Source: Lepidurus packardi (taxonomy: Eukaryota > Arthropoda > Branchiopoda > Notostraca > Triopsidae). Taken from it: a stretch of 64,000 nucleotides of DNA. Position 1 is the first letter of the stretch. The number at the start of each line of letters is the position of its first letter. This document shows positions 36,770-48,714 of the stretch, one piece after another. The notes below the pieces were generated by a model. It worked only from the letters and a program-made list of their open reading frames with translations. It was not told the origin of the DNA and ran no database searches. A program made the translations under genes and the position numbers. The stretch is taken from positions 7,874,001-7,938,000 of the forward strand of contig JAKZAN010000005.1 of NCBI GenBank assembly GCA_023053545.1. Reading direction: 5' to 3'.

Positions 36770-39700
36770 TTTTACCACCCGTGGATTCATTCCTGCTGTA
36801 TTTTGGAACTCGTATCTTGAAGCGTGGGTGATTCTGAGAAGGATTTCGAAACATAGAAACCCCTTTTGTCACACACGATTTTATAACAAGTTGCGAAAAC
36901 GCCAGGAAATACACATTGACTTTTCTTAATGGAAAACTCGGCACTTTTCTCTTGTAATCAATACTCAACTTTTCAGCATCCCTAGACAGATGTTCTCGGA
37001 AATCTTCCGCTTCGTAAGAATGAAAAGAAAAACAGAAGTATTTAGAACCTGGGGAGTTCTTCGGCGTCAATAAATCGTCACTTGTGCGAACTTTTTGTTC
37101 AACTGAGAAAAACAACAAAAGGTTTTGCTCTACTTTATTTCTTGGCCTTGTCGTTAGGAAGTCGTTGGCAGAATGTGTGTTGGGGGCCGTTGATATAGTA
37201 CCAGTATTGAATACACGGATTATTACGACTCCCCTCATGTCCTTGTCTGAAATGCCTCCTTTTTTTACGAGCGAGCATCTTCGTTCGTTTTTCGCTCTTT
37301 TTATAAGGTAAAAGGCTTTTCTTTTTTGGTGCTTGGGTCTTCCTAAGGGCTAAGCGGTAAAAAGTAGATAAAAAGAAAGACCATGTCGGACGCCGAAACC
37401 TTTTAAAAAGCTCTCAATAGCCTACGCTTCTCTCATCAAATGCCTCAATGAGTTTAACCGAAGTTGGAAGAAAAAAAAGCCAAGCAAATTAAAATCCATC
37501 TCATTTAGTTACTTATTTTTTTAGAATGGAAGAAAAGATACGATTAAGATTGCAACGAAGGCGGGACAAACTTTTTGTCGCAGATTTTCCACAGAAAACG
37601 AAGCATGAAATTAACGATTTTGCATTTTGAGAAGATCCTTACGTTACTGCTGGCTACCGAAAGAAGGAGCGAAGGGATGAGTTGTCCTTGTCATCCCTGC
37701 GAGAACATGCAAATCCGCGGAATTACAGTAAGAAAAAGTATCGAGCCAGCTGCTTCGTGGACAAAAAGGTTTTACTAGTGTTTCTTGTTCCCAAGTTGCA
37801 ATTCGTTTGGACTGTACACAAACTCGCAATTGCCTAATAACGTTCTTTACATTTTTTTTGTAAGTACTGTTTCTATGTTTGAAATCAGGGAAGATTAAGA
37901 ATATCATTTTGAAATTAGTTGCCCTTTCTTTCAGCTCCCCCATGTTCAAGATAACAAATATACATTTCTTCTCAGCTGTGCTCCATGTAAATGCCAGCGG
38001 CAGCCAACTTAATTTGTAAAAATAAAAAGACTAGCATGAAAAGGGTTTTTCTTATCTGAAATTCTCTGCACTACGTGCTGCAAGCTGGAAAGGATTAGCA
38101 AGGCACTACGGCAACACTTTTTAATTGGAAAGTAAAGCTCCTGAACTGCTTGCACAGTAATCCTGTACATGATGTTAAAAGATGCTCTTTTTGCATATTT
38201 TTTTTTTCATTGTGTATTTCTCGCAAACCAGCGGAAAAATGCCAAATATCCGCAACAGGGTTCCACAAATGTGGCCACAGTCACGAGGCAAAAAAAAAGA
38301 GTAATTTCTGGAGAAGATTTTTCGAGACCTTCCTATCTTTTCTTTGCTCTTGCTTACACAAAATAAAAAAAATAGATATTTCAATGCTAGTATTTTTTAC
38401 ACCCTTCTTGAAATAAAGGAAACAACAGGCACAGAGTTTTAATTGAAATGCTTGAGAAATTCGTTTCATATAAAAATTATACAAATGTTTTTGGTGATGT
38501 TGCTTTGTGTTAGGTATTTTTCCCTTATTTTCCCTTTTCTTAACTTTCACATGCCTAAAAACATACGGCAATCGGACTTGAATTTCCTATGAAGGTTGGT
38601 AATAGACTTCTGTTCCTTTTCTTTTATTAAGTCACCTTTCCCGTCAGCGAGAGGTTACAAATTGACAGTTTCAGGAGGGGAAGCAGAAGAATGAGCGGAT
38701 ACAATATCGAAACGAGAAACGCGTCTTCGAGGACAATTTCTCAGTTTTTCCATTATTGGCAGACGCTCCAAGTTTCACTAAGATCCACGGCCTAACCCAG
38801 TATTGATTTCCCATCACACCTTGAGACATTAGCTACAAACCAACCCATCTTTTGCTCGACAGATGACGAAGATGGAGAAATCCCGAAACACTGAATTGTA
38901 ATATTACACTCTTGGAATTCGAAACAATAAAGTCCAAAGAAAGCGAAGCTTTCAATTAGAGTATGACTAGACAGCGCTAGACGACCGAACAATTTGTTGC
39001 AAAACTTTCCTTTTTCCTACAGAATGTAGATTTATCCCCCTCTCAAGAAGTCACTTTTTGGAAGACAAAATGAGTGTACACGGGCGTAAACGCGCTTGTT
39101 AGAGCTTCCGTTTCGTAGATAACTAGTATCTTCTTAAAATCGCGTTGTGACTTATAACCGAAGGAGTCGATTTTCTGATTCCGCAGCTTTATTTAGCGTC
39201 GTAGAGCATTAGCACAGCAGTAAATTGTCTTTAATAGCTTTAGAAACTATACAGTGTCTCTAAATGGGAGCGACAAGCGTTGTCTTTCACTCTCTGTACG
39301 TTTTCTCTCAGGAAGGAGACGGAAACTGTTAAACCGATTATAGCTTTATTTTCTTTTGCAAGATAAATTGCCATACGAGCGGTAACAAAAAGTGGAACCA
39401 GGCTGAAAATTTCACGCGCAAGCAAGCGTCGCCAACCGCCGACTTGAAGCTGCTGCTAGTCTTATAGCATGCTTCGTTACACAAGTATTTTTGTTCCCAC
39501 AACTCGAGTTTGCAACGATGGGGCTATATTTTCGCTACCCAACTCATCTGCAGCTTAGAACCCAATTCTACTTTTTACGATGCTATCACGAAGCCAAACA
39601 AAGTATCCCATTTTCCCGCATGAGATGCTGCTATAAGACCTTTCGTTACTTACTTACTTACTGGCAGACGAGACTGCTTTGTGATCCTTTAGACACATAA

Positions 39701-40374
39701 TGGTCTGGACAATGACACCATACTTCCGTCAACAATAGCTCTTAGTTCGATACTTGGCGGTGGTATGGAAACCATTTAGAACTGGGTATGTTTAGCGGAA
39801 TATCCTTTCTTCTCTATTTAAAACGTAGTCCAATTACTATAGCCGTGATTCAGAAAGTATTTGGACAACACAGCTATATCTTAGGATTTTTTTCTAAAGT
39901 TTAATTGCTGTCCTGACTCTCGCGCTTGCTGTCACGCAAGAATTCACTAAAACGTATTTTCATAATTAAACAATTGCTTTTATAAACGGTGCTTTTCAAA
40001 TGTATGCAGTTTTGTTAAGCTAACTTATTTGTTTTTATGCCACAAAAAGATGCTTGCAATTGCATTTTCTTTGCAAATTTCTAGCTACGTTCTAGAAAAT
40101 AGTATTTTACGAATATAATTATACATTTACGTAAATTTACTAGGTAAACGGTAATTTTTGTTCAATAAAACAATACGGATACGTTTTGTATAAAGGGTCG
40201 TAAAGCTATGCATTACTGTAATATTGTTGAATTGTTATAAAGGTATTTGATCAATGCACTGGTATTCAATTCAAGTCAATATTTAACTACTAGCTCACGA
40301 CAAATTTTGTTATTACAGCAGCAGCGTTTCTATGTATAGTTCAAGCCAAAGGATTTGCGAGATTGGCAACATGC
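36770..40374. other. AT-rich intergenic DNA, no supported gene
   Basis: An AATAAA at about 37066 could serve the SNU13 transcript but is nearly 300 bp downstream. A 173-codon minus-strand ORF (36717-37238) runs antisense into the last exon of SNU13 and has no family resemblance. Poly-T and poly-A runs are common. A short cttacttacttactta microsatellite lies near 39649. I see no gene. Confidence 0.45.
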
Positions 40375-40952
40375 GACACAACGACGATTAGATAAAAGGA
40401 CTGCGGACCCCGACTTAAGGACTACAAACCCCAAAACTTAAAGATTAGGTTAGGTTAGGGTTTGCAGCCGTTAAGGCTCCCGTATACCTTAGCTTATTGG
40501 TATAGTCGGTTAGCACGGGGAATTTCAGAACAATTTTTTGAGAAAACCAGTGCATTTCATAAAAAAAATTCTTTGACAAGACTCTAGATCCTGCTAACAG
40601 GTAGTGCACAACCAATGCTCAATTTTTTCCAATGAGTAATAAATAAGCAAGATGCAAATGGAGTTTGCAACTAAGAGAAATACATTGCCCTTTGAAGAAA
40701 TCTGTCCTTTGGTTGTGACTTGATTTGGTACATTGTGCTGCTATAGCAAACTGTGGTGACAAATGCTTTTCAGAAGCAACACACGCGTAGAAATTTGCCG
40801 GTAATTAGCTATCTATTTATTTTCTTTCTTTCTTACGCAAGGCTTTCGCAAGAACAATAACAAACCTCAGTGCCATCTGTGATTCTTTCCCAGCAACAAG
40901 ATAAGGTCTTAAGTCGGGGTCTGTAGTCCTTTTGTCGAGTCGTTCTTGTGTC
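40375..40952. mobile_element. non-autonomous transposon-like element, copy 1, with about 46-bp terminal inverted repeats
   Basis: The left end begins gacacaacgacgattagata and continues through aaaggactgcggaccccgac (40375-40420). The right end (40905-40952) is its reverse complement with a few mismatches. Inside, from about 40470 to 40905, the sequence matches the element at 49588-50095 over its whole length at moderate identity, for example gagaaaaccagtgcatttca against gagaaaatcggtgcatttcg. No transposase is encoded. The outer inverted repeat is absent from the second copy, so copy 1 may be a nested or composite insertion. Confidence 0.65.
40445..40459 (+). repeat. three TTAGG units (arthropod telomere-type repeat)
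   Basis: TTAGG occurs three times in a row inside the left part of the transposon-like element. TTAGG is the ancestral arthropod telomere unit. Three units are too few to claim a telomeric origin. Confidence 0.6.
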
Positions 40953-41098
40953 TACGTCCCGCAAAATTGTCTTCTAAACCTGTTTTGCTAATAATTCACA
41001 TATTCTGCTATAGCTACTCTTTTTAATAAAGAGCACTTAAAATCTTTGTTTTAGATTTATTTAAATTGCCTTTTAATGTACACAGACAAAGTTTAGTA
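40953..41098. other. short AT-rich spacer, no feature seen
   Basis: Lies between the transposon-like element and the decayed coding segments to its right. Nothing recognised. Confidence 0.4.
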
Positions 41099-41480
41099 CT
41101 ATCCATCTAAATAGTCTGAATAGTCTGCTGGCGATAAAGTTACAATGAATTCTGGTTTGTACTTATAGAAGAAGTTTTCCGAGAGTTCTCGAAACATGCT
41201 CACGAGGATACAAAACGTACTGTTCTGTAAAACACTATACCCCTGTGGATTTAGTCTAGCGGACTCAGAACGATCAGTAAGAGCCACCGCACCTCAGAAG
41301 CACGACTGCCTGATCCCATTGAAAAAGGTCTATTGTAACTTTTTTTTTCTAAAACCATGTCCTGTACACACCTTGCATGCCACCTCAGTTCGAATTATAC
41401 CCCAAGTGCTCCAAACTTCCCCAAATTCAACAAACCATGGTTCACAAATTGCTCTCACAGCAGTAGCGTTCAAAATGCCT
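41099..41480 (-). pseudogene. decayed coding segments of an unidentified protein
   Basis: Reading the minus strand, a likely exon (about 41480-41373) encodes GILNATAVRAICEPWFVEFG and continues as EVWSTWGIIRTEVACK to a GTGTGT donor; it is preceded by a T-rich acceptor. After a candidate acceptor (AATAG) near 41333 come PFSMGSGSRASEV and, in a different frame after a stop, ALTDRSESARLNPQGYSVLQ, then FRELSENFFYKYKPEFIVTL and SPADYSDYLDG before a stop at 41099. Residue composition and order look like genuine protein, but a frame shift and an in-frame stop break it. I do not recognise the family. A degenerate transposon-derived or lineage-specific gene is likely. Confidence 0.45.
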
Positions 41481-42997
41481 TGATAAAATAAAAACAAAAA
41501 AGTTCCGGCTAATTAGACGCTTCAGGGTATTCCATCAAGACTGACACCCTTCTCGTATTCTCTCTCCTCGTATGAGTATGCTGCTTGTGCGATTTTGCCA
41601 AACAATTAAGCACTCTGTACAGTAACACAACAGGTCGTTTAACAACGTTTCCCCTTGAACTAACCCTCCGGTACGAGCTGAAACACCTTGCTTAAACAAT
41701 CTGCGACGTGGCTTCGGTATTCCGGTCTTCATAACGCGGCTGTTATAGCAACAACCAACTATGGACTTGGAAACTAGGTGTCGGACAACAGGCTCAAATT
41801 AAAGGAAGCACGAAGAGGTGTCAGGGTGACAGAAGGAAAACCTATTAAGATTGCCGTAATGTCTTAACTCTATAACGAAACCCGAGGACCCCGGAGACCC
41901 TTGAGGGGGGTTACCTCCAGCGCGGGATAGCTTAATTGCCAGAAACTCAGTCGTGGATACGTAACAGGGAATAATTATAAAACTCGACATCCAGCTCATA
42001 TCCCGCAGGTATTTACTACTTGTATACGCTCCAGGGAAATGCAATATCCATACAAGAGCGCTTCGCTTCAAAATTGATGGTTATGCAAAATAAAATGACT
42101 GATGACGAGAAATGTTTCCCCTTTTTTACACTTTTCTTTCGATAACGCATAAACCAAAGTTTGCGATGATCCATGTACTGCACTCTCCGACGCTTCTCTA
42201 CTTAATCTCATCTCCTTTCCTGACTGTACTCTGTGACAGATGAGCACGAGGGTAGTGTTCTACATGTAAATCGACTAGAAATTGGTATCTCGAGGAAAAC
42301 CGGAAAGTAAAAACACTAAGAAAAGAAGAAAATCTAGAGATAGGAGCTTAACCGTGAGACATCCTTTAAAGGTGATGCTGAATCTTGTTGAACTCTTGCA
42401 AGACGTCACTCGACATTTTACAGGACGAGCGGCTTAGCTAATTGTGTTTGAAAAAAGTCTCGAACGAGCCACTCGCTCACGTTTCCAAGGAAGTGTGTTT
42501 TGTTTTGCTGTAGTTTAGTACCTTAAACCATGTAATCTCCCTGCACTTCCGGTGACCTATCGCCCCAGGCGACGTTTCAAATATTAAAGCCCCATAAAGT
42601 CAGAATCTGTGCCACTTCCATAGGAAACACGAGTTGCTGCACTGCCGACTCATTCATACTTATAACTCCGTGAGTAGCCCACGTGACTCACGCGACTTGT
42701 TTGTTGCCAAGGTGAAACGAGCTTATGCATTCTCCAAAGAGTTTCTTGATTCGGCTCAATACCGGGAGGCTTCCCCGTACTTCCGACCTTTCATGTCTCT
42801 CCATTCAAAATTACATTGTTCCTCCCTTTTTTCTTAAGCCCACGGTTATTAAGCTATATTGTAAACAGAGATGCTTAACAAAAATTAGCTAGGATTCGCC
42901 GTCGCACCAGGCGACCCGAACCTAAGATACAAGAGGATCATGACAAAACATGCCCATGATTAGTTGTTTTTTTCAGGAAGGGCTAACGTAGAAAACA
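41481..42997. other. intergenic DNA possibly containing more of the same decayed gene
   Basis: Minus-strand readings at 41535-41732 (including KPRRRLFKQGVSARTGGLVQ) and 41799-42071 might be further upstream fragments of the broken gene at 41099-41480, but neither has clear splice sites. Nothing firm can be called. Confidence 0.3.
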
Positions 42998-43507
42998 TTA
43001 CGTTGGAGACGCTATGATTAAGCCGGATGAAGTGTCTATAATAATATATAACACGAGTGGGTAGGCGGTTACAGAACAGTCAATACTTGACCGATACGAA
43101 AGACAGATGCCAGCTGGATACGGTATATGTTCAGTAGTCTCTCGTTGAGGGTCCAAGAAAAAAGTTCCTATAAGTGTAATTTCCTTGTAAATAACAGATC
43201 CGTCAATCTTGAGTATATTGTGAGGCAATAATTTTCGGGAAATTCTTGATGACTGTTTCAATAGCCGAGGAACGTCAAGAGTAAGGATAAAGAATGAGAC
43301 CATGGGTAACAATAATTTATCTCCGAATGCGTGGCATTGAGGACAGGTATGCTGCAGGCTCAGCGTCGCCAGTAATGGTCCGCCGGTATTGCGCAGCTGC
43401 GGGTTGAGGCGTCGGGAAGCGTCAGAAAAGCCTCGATATTCCTGACTCAGGGTGTCAGTCCTGGCCCAGAATCCCAGCTTTCGATAGCTACGAAGATTAT
43501 TTGTCAT
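42998..43507 (-). CDS. unassigned ORF, 169 residues, doubtful
   Basis: An ATG-started frame open for 169 codons, among the longest unexplained readings in the window. It contains a CPQCH motif near residue 55 and segments such as KIDGSVIYKEITLIGTFFLD and YPAGICLSYRSSIDCSVTAY, and it ends in a TAA. A reading of this length could arise by chance in 64 kb. It lies on the same strand as the decayed segments at 41099-41480 and might be an upstream exon of the same unit. No family recognised. Confidence 0.25.
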   Translation of the reverse strand: MTNNLRSYRKLGFWARTDTLSQEYRGFSDASRRLNPQLRNTGGPLLATLSLQHTCPQCHAFGDKLLLPMVSFFILTLDVPRLLKQSSRISRKLLPHNILKIDGSVIYKEITLIGTFFLDPQRETTEHIPYPAGICLSYRSSIDCSVTAYPLVLYIIIDTSSGLIIASPT

Positions 43508-44118
43508 ACCAAGTGATCCTTTTGAGTTGATTCGTGTTTTATTTTCCCCTCGCTTTCACTTCGAAAAATATTTATATCTGTACACTTCCCGCCGAAAATT
43601 GAAAACGATTGTATACATTCCACTTGCCCTTTCGGTACCTGTCAAGCGCAGCAACGATCAGCAGAGCAGGTGTCAACACTTGAGATTTTTTTTCTTATTT
43701 TTTTTTTTTTACAGCAAAACGGTCCGATCTTTTCCCAATTTGCTCAAGTGTACGTTTCTGCACCTTCTCCCACGGCGTTCGAACAGGTAACGAGTTTCGT
43801 GTTATACAAACTATGGGCATGAATTTCAATTTAAGATACGAGGCTTTACCCAGCAGCCCATAGAGAAAATTTCAGTGGAAGCTAAAACAAAATGTAAAAA
43901 ACAGCTCTCTTAGTGCTGGAGATCCTAAGCTTTTTGCTTGACGGGAAAGTCGTCTTCATTACCTTTTTAATCCAAGATTTTATCCAAGAATGAAGAGATG
44001 AGACAACCTGAATTTTAATTTCGCAAAGAAGGAAGGACTTTGCTCTAAAATTTCCGAAAAATGCCATTAGGCTTAAAGAATATTTCGAAGAATAGAAATA
44101 AAATCTAGGAAAGCTCTT

Positions 44119-44146
44119 TAAGGGCCACATTAACATGTGGCCCTTA
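44119..44146. repeat. hairpin, 12-bp perfect stem and 4-nt loop
   Basis: taagggccacat, loop taac, then atgtggccctta. The stem is GC-richer than the surrounding DNA. It sits in otherwise featureless sequence; role unknown. Confidence 0.75.
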
Positions 44147-47100
44147 CAGCGTCTTTAAGCTGATTCCTCCTTATTCTACGAAGTCTTAAAGAGGAAGAGC
44201 AAGGGGTGTTGGAATGAGCACAAAACAGTAATATTTCCGCAGTATGAAAAATTTATTTCGACAAAAGAGGAAGCTCATTCGTTCGTCCTTCTTTTTCTTC
44301 AACGTAGCTGGAGCTCAGTTTTTTTGAGCTCATTACTGCTTTCTTCTAAACTATATGTATGTGGTGTCCTCGTACTGTTGTTGCGCATATGTTTTTTATT
44401 TTGCGCTTCATGCGAGGAACCAAACTTGTTTTTCCCTTCACAGCGCTTTTAGAACGCAATCAAGCCAACCCGGAAAGGTAATTACGCTCTGGTTCTAAGA
44501 TCGAGATGAACGTGGAAAGATTGCAGACTCCTCCAAGTCCAAACCTTAGGGTGTATGGGGGTGAAGATGGAGGCTTGAAGCGAAATTCAGCATTAGTCGT
44601 TTGTGCACGCCAAGCTCTCCAAGAGCTCTCCCAGGGAATTCTTAATATCGAAGCAAACTTATATTTTCGCAATTTAAACACAATATTTTTAAAAAATAAG
44701 AAAGAAATTTTTGTGCACCTTTTATCTCTGCTCGACAAATTCAAGAGCGTCTAGTAGAATAAGCAATAGGTAGATTAGGGAGAAAATCAAACCGTAGAAA
44801 TGACGTTGGGTCATTGAGGCGTTTGGCGGCGGTTTGGGCTTTGCCATTCTTATTATTTTTAGCACTTGGTTCTCCGTTTTCCAAAGCTAGCAACCATGGA
44901 GACCGTTTCGACTCCTAACTGGCAGTCTTCCCTCTCAAAGCGAAAAGCTCCGTCTTCCCTTCCGCTCCTGTTTGCTCTAACCAAACGTTCCAAGGAAAAT
45001 GTTGGTGTTTTGCCAGCATTCCTACTAATTGCATTTCCCTTCAAAAGCTAGCCACTCTAACCTGAACACCTTGCCAATATTCCCCTTCCCAAGGAAGAAT
45101 CCAACTGCGTTCGATCAGGATCTGCCAGAACGATGCGATTAATTCAACAACAAAACAAAAAGAAGTTACTTTAGCCGCCAGCGAACAAAGTTTAACATGC
45201 CTCGGGCAGCAGACATTTAGCTAAATTATACTAATATTTGCCGGTTTTATGTTTTGAAATGGGGGGTCTAGACATTTATAATGGCTACTGAATAATGCTC
45301 AAGTATTTCCTTCCGTATTCTCTGCATTGTTGGGCACACCTCACGAAGATATAGGAGCCAGAGCACTATGTATGTCAAGCGTAAACAATTAATTTTTTGT
45401 TTTACTTTATTTATTTGTACAAAAAAAGAAACCACATCACTGTCTTTCTTGGTGAAGAACTTTTCTTGGATATTCTTTGGAATTTCAGTTTAAAAACTAT
45501 ATCGTAATTTTGGAACTTGAGTACTAGTGACATTTTATTCGCCTTCTCCACGAAATAATTCGACGTTACCACGCACTTTCGACTGTATTTCTTTATAAGA
45601 AAGACGTAAGTCGGCTCAAGTCTTTAAACTAAATCAATGATTCTGTCGTAAGCTCCTAATTAAAGTCAACCTCAGAACAGATCTCGAAAGATGTTGCCTT
45701 CATGTCATCGCCAATTATCGAGGGTCGGCACGCTTTCCTTGCTTTTTTTTTTTATCTAAGAGTTCAATCGTTCTACCAATTTCTCGACATGGGACCGGAG
45801 TTTTTAGCCCAGCCCCGAGTTGCCATTATTTTCCCTCGTAGTTTTTTTTTTTAGCGCAATTGATGTTTCGGCTTCAAAACGATATTTCGCTTGTTGATTC
45901 CTTTGTGAAACCTGGTTTGATATCTTTTAATGGATAGGCATAAAACAAGTAAGAATGTACAGAAAGCCCATACCGAAGTCGAGAGAACATGTCGAAATAA
46001 TGTCAGCCGAAAGGTTAAACTCGGAACTTGGTCGAGATTATTAAATACCTCATAGGATCGAAAGTCATTCCACATGTCAGGCTACTGCTCAACCTTATGT
46101 CAACCCTGTCCTCCACATTTACTTCCACGCAAATATAACTTGGAATGTTCCACGACATGCCAACTTCTAGAATATTATTTCAATTTCTGTTCGAGATCTG
46201 ATGCATTCTCCACAAACAACCTCTAGTCCGACCCAACTCTAAGCCACTTTTTTGGAAAAATTTGCATGCAACCCCTTGACTTTAACAAGAGTGGCTTACC
46301 TTCGTCCAATTCTGAGCATGGGAGGCCAACGGTACTTAACTTTCTAGTATTCAACTTCCGTATCGTACAAAAAAATACCGACAAACGCCGACACACATTT
46401 TAAAGAGATAATATTAATATTCCTATGAATTACATAACTTTACTCGAGATTTCCAAGTATCTGAATACCTGATTTCGTTGTAACGTACAGTGAAGACGGC
46501 TTAACACGAAATCAAAGGGACCGGAATTAAATCGTATGAATTTTTCGTATTAAAAGGAATTCGTGCTAACGATATATGCAAAAAACCTAGTTAATCAAAA
46601 AACTGTTGTGATAACAGAGTTAATATTCAAGTTTATACTCGTACATTGGCAGTCTATAAATTTTAAAAGCACAAATAATACATTTTAAAGCACTTTAACA
46701 GACTGTAAATAAAAATGAAAAGTTTTGACTGCCCACTGACTGTTGGGGCGAGAAAGACAAAAATTTAACTGAAGTCAGGGATTGCTAAGGCTCTACAACC
46801 CTTCCCATTGGCAGAGGGAGACGGTTGGTAAGAAGACAAAATTATTTTGTCGTCAAAAACTATTTTTTCGCAACAAAACTATTTTGTCGTTCCTCCAAGA
46901 CGCGAAATTTTTTGGTCTCAAGTGTGTTTGTTTCGTATTACAAGGAAACAAATGTATAAAATTGCATAGCGTTTTGTCCGGACCGGAATATCATTTTGTG
47001 TTAACAGGTTCTAAGCGGTTTCGTGTTAAACGTTTTCACTGTATAATCGATTATGATTTTGTTAAATTCTTAAAAATCTATTAACTCTGCAAAGCCCATC

Positions 47101-47487
47101 AGTAATGCCAGAGTATTGCCTCTATCCCAACAGGTTTGCCCAGGAGCCATACTCGACTCTCAACTCGGCCCTTTCAACAACAGTTCTTTTATTTTTCACG
47201 GAAAGGAAATTGGAACAGCTGGTACAGCAAATGATCAATACGCATCGCCCGGTGATGGCCAAACTCAAGCTTAAGAAAAAGACTGCTACCCGTGCGCCGA
47301 TCTCAGATGTACCCTCCAAATCCTGAACCTACTAATACATTTCGTGGAAGTTGTGGCAAGGCTTTTTCCCGATACGTCTACAAGGTCACAAATTGTCCGT
47401 AGTATTCCTTCGAAAAGAAACTCTCGGAATCAAGCCTGCATCCGCTGAATGGTTAAATAGTGCAGTCTAAGAAAAAAGTACGCGGGA
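44147..47487. other. AT-rich intergenic DNA upstream of the allatostatin receptor gene
   Basis: No gene is firmly supported. Two noted items: an imperfect triple repeat built on aaaactattttgtcgt at about 46838-46891, and a plus-strand ORF at 47105-47326 (73 codons) whose second half (ERKLEQLVQQMINTHRPVMA) looks protein-like and follows an acceptor-like ccaacag near 47133. The latter could be a small exon or the end of an unrecognised gene. Noncoding 5' exons of the receptor gene may also lie here. Confidence 0.4.
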
Positions 47488-48714
47488 ATGAACATGGCGG
47501 ACTCGGTGAACGTGACGGACGACGATCCGCCAGGTTACACTCTCTGCAACCTTTCCAGTTACGCACATTTGCCCCTGTGCAACCAAAGCAGTCTTCGTCT
47601 GAAAGACTTTGACCCCGGAAACGACAACAATTATGGATACAACATGACCTACTACATTTCCATCATTGTCCCGATCTTGTTCGGGATCATCGTGGTGGTA
47701 GGTTTCATCGGCAATGCGCTAGTCGTGGTGGTCGTCGCGGTCAATCAACAAATGCGAAACACGACCAATCTGCTCATTTTGAACCTGGCCATGGCTGACC
47801 TACTCTTCATTGTTTTCTGTGTGCCTTTCACGGCGAGCGACTACGCACTGCCCTTCTGGCCCTTTGGCGATATCTGGTGCAAGATCGTCCAATACTTGGT
47901 CATCGTCACGGCGTACGCGTCGGTATACACCTTGGTCCTCATGTCGCTAGACCGGTTCTTGGCCGTGGTGCACCCCATCACGTCCATGTCGATTCGCAAC
48001 GAGTCCAACACCCTGGCCGCCATCGGCATCATGTGGTGCGTCATCCTGGTCGTCTGTGTGCCGGTCCTCTTGGCACACGGCAAAGTGACCTACATGTTCC
48101 TCGGCGAAGACCACTCGGTTTGTTCGTTTCTTCATAAGGAGGGCTACAATCATGCTGCCTTTCAACTCGCCTTTTTCGCCACGTCATATGTCATCCCCGT
48201 GCTGCTCATCTGCGGCCTCTATTTATTCATGCTGAAACGCCTCTGGCACGGGGTGGCCCCGGGGGGTCACATTTCCGCCGAGAGTTTGCGAGGCAAGAAA
48301 CGAGTGACGCGGCTAGTTATCATCGTAGTCGTAATTTTCGCCGTCTGTTGGTGCCCCATCCAAGTCGTGCTCGTGCTCAAAAGCCTCGGCCTCTACGAAA
48401 CCAATACTAATACCCTGAAAGTCGTGATCCAAATTACGTCGCATGTACTGGCCTACATGAACTCATGCGTAAACCCCATTTTGTACGCGTTCTTATCGGA
48501 GAATTTTCGAAAAGCCTTCCGGAAAGTCGTTCATTGCGGACCGTTAGCAGCAGTGGTGGAACTCCGTACGGCAGGGACGACAGGGTACGGCACAGGCGTA
48601 CATAATGTTGAAAAGTCCGAAATTCGCTGCGGAGCTACCAAGTCGTTACTTCCTCTAACGAACGGCGTAAGAGGACACAATAATTACGCCAAGGAGGCTG
48701 AAGACATTCTCTAA
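47488..48714 (+). CDS. AstA-R: allatostatin-A receptor (galanin-receptor-like class A GPCR), intronless
   Basis: Seven-transmembrane receptor for allatostatin-A neuropeptides (FGLa type), which in arthropods regulate feeding, gut motility and, in some groups, juvenile hormone synthesis. The single exon encodes 408 residues. Four N-glycosylation sites (Asn 8, 21, 32, 52) precede TM1, which carries GN at 75-76. TM2 has NLAMADLL; the DRF version of the DRY motif is at 155-157; a disulfide pair is likely between Cys131 and Cys212; CWCP lies in TM6 at 287-290; NPILY in TM7 at 329-333; and Cys350 is a possible palmitoylation site. DRFLAVVHPI and SVNPIL-like context are typical of the galanin/allatostatin-A group. 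Start is the first ATG (47488); a second in-frame ATG follows two codons later. The exon is markedly GC-richer than its surroundings. Ligand class is inferred from family likeness; a related galanin-like receptor is the alternative. Confidence 0.9.
   Translation: MNMADSVNVTDDDPPGYTLCNLSSYAHLPLCNQSSLRLKDFDPGNDNNYGYNMTYYISIIVPILFGIIVVVGFIGNALVVVVVAVNQQMRNTTNLLILNLAMADLLFIVFCVPFTASDYALPFWPFGDIWCKIVQYLVIVTAYASVYTLVLMSLDRFLAVVHPITSMSIRNESNTLAAIGIMWCVILVVCVPVLLAHGKVTYMFLGEDHSVCSFLHKEGYNHAAFQLAFFATSYVIPVLLICGLYLFMLKRLWHGVAPGGHISAESLRGKKRVTRLVIIVVVIFAVCWCPIQVVLVLKSLGLYETNTNTLKVVIQITSHVLAYMNSCVNPILYAFLSENFRKAFRKVVHCGPLAAVVELRTAGTTGYGTGVHNVEKSEIRCGATKSLLPLTNGVRGHNNYAKEAEDIL

Noticed and set aside
36717-37238. 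173-codon minus-strand ORF
   Set aside because: Runs antisense into the last SNU13 exon, no family features, length compatible with chance.
47841-48165. Overlapping ORFs on both strands within the receptor gene
   Set aside because: Shadows of the GC-rich receptor reading frame.
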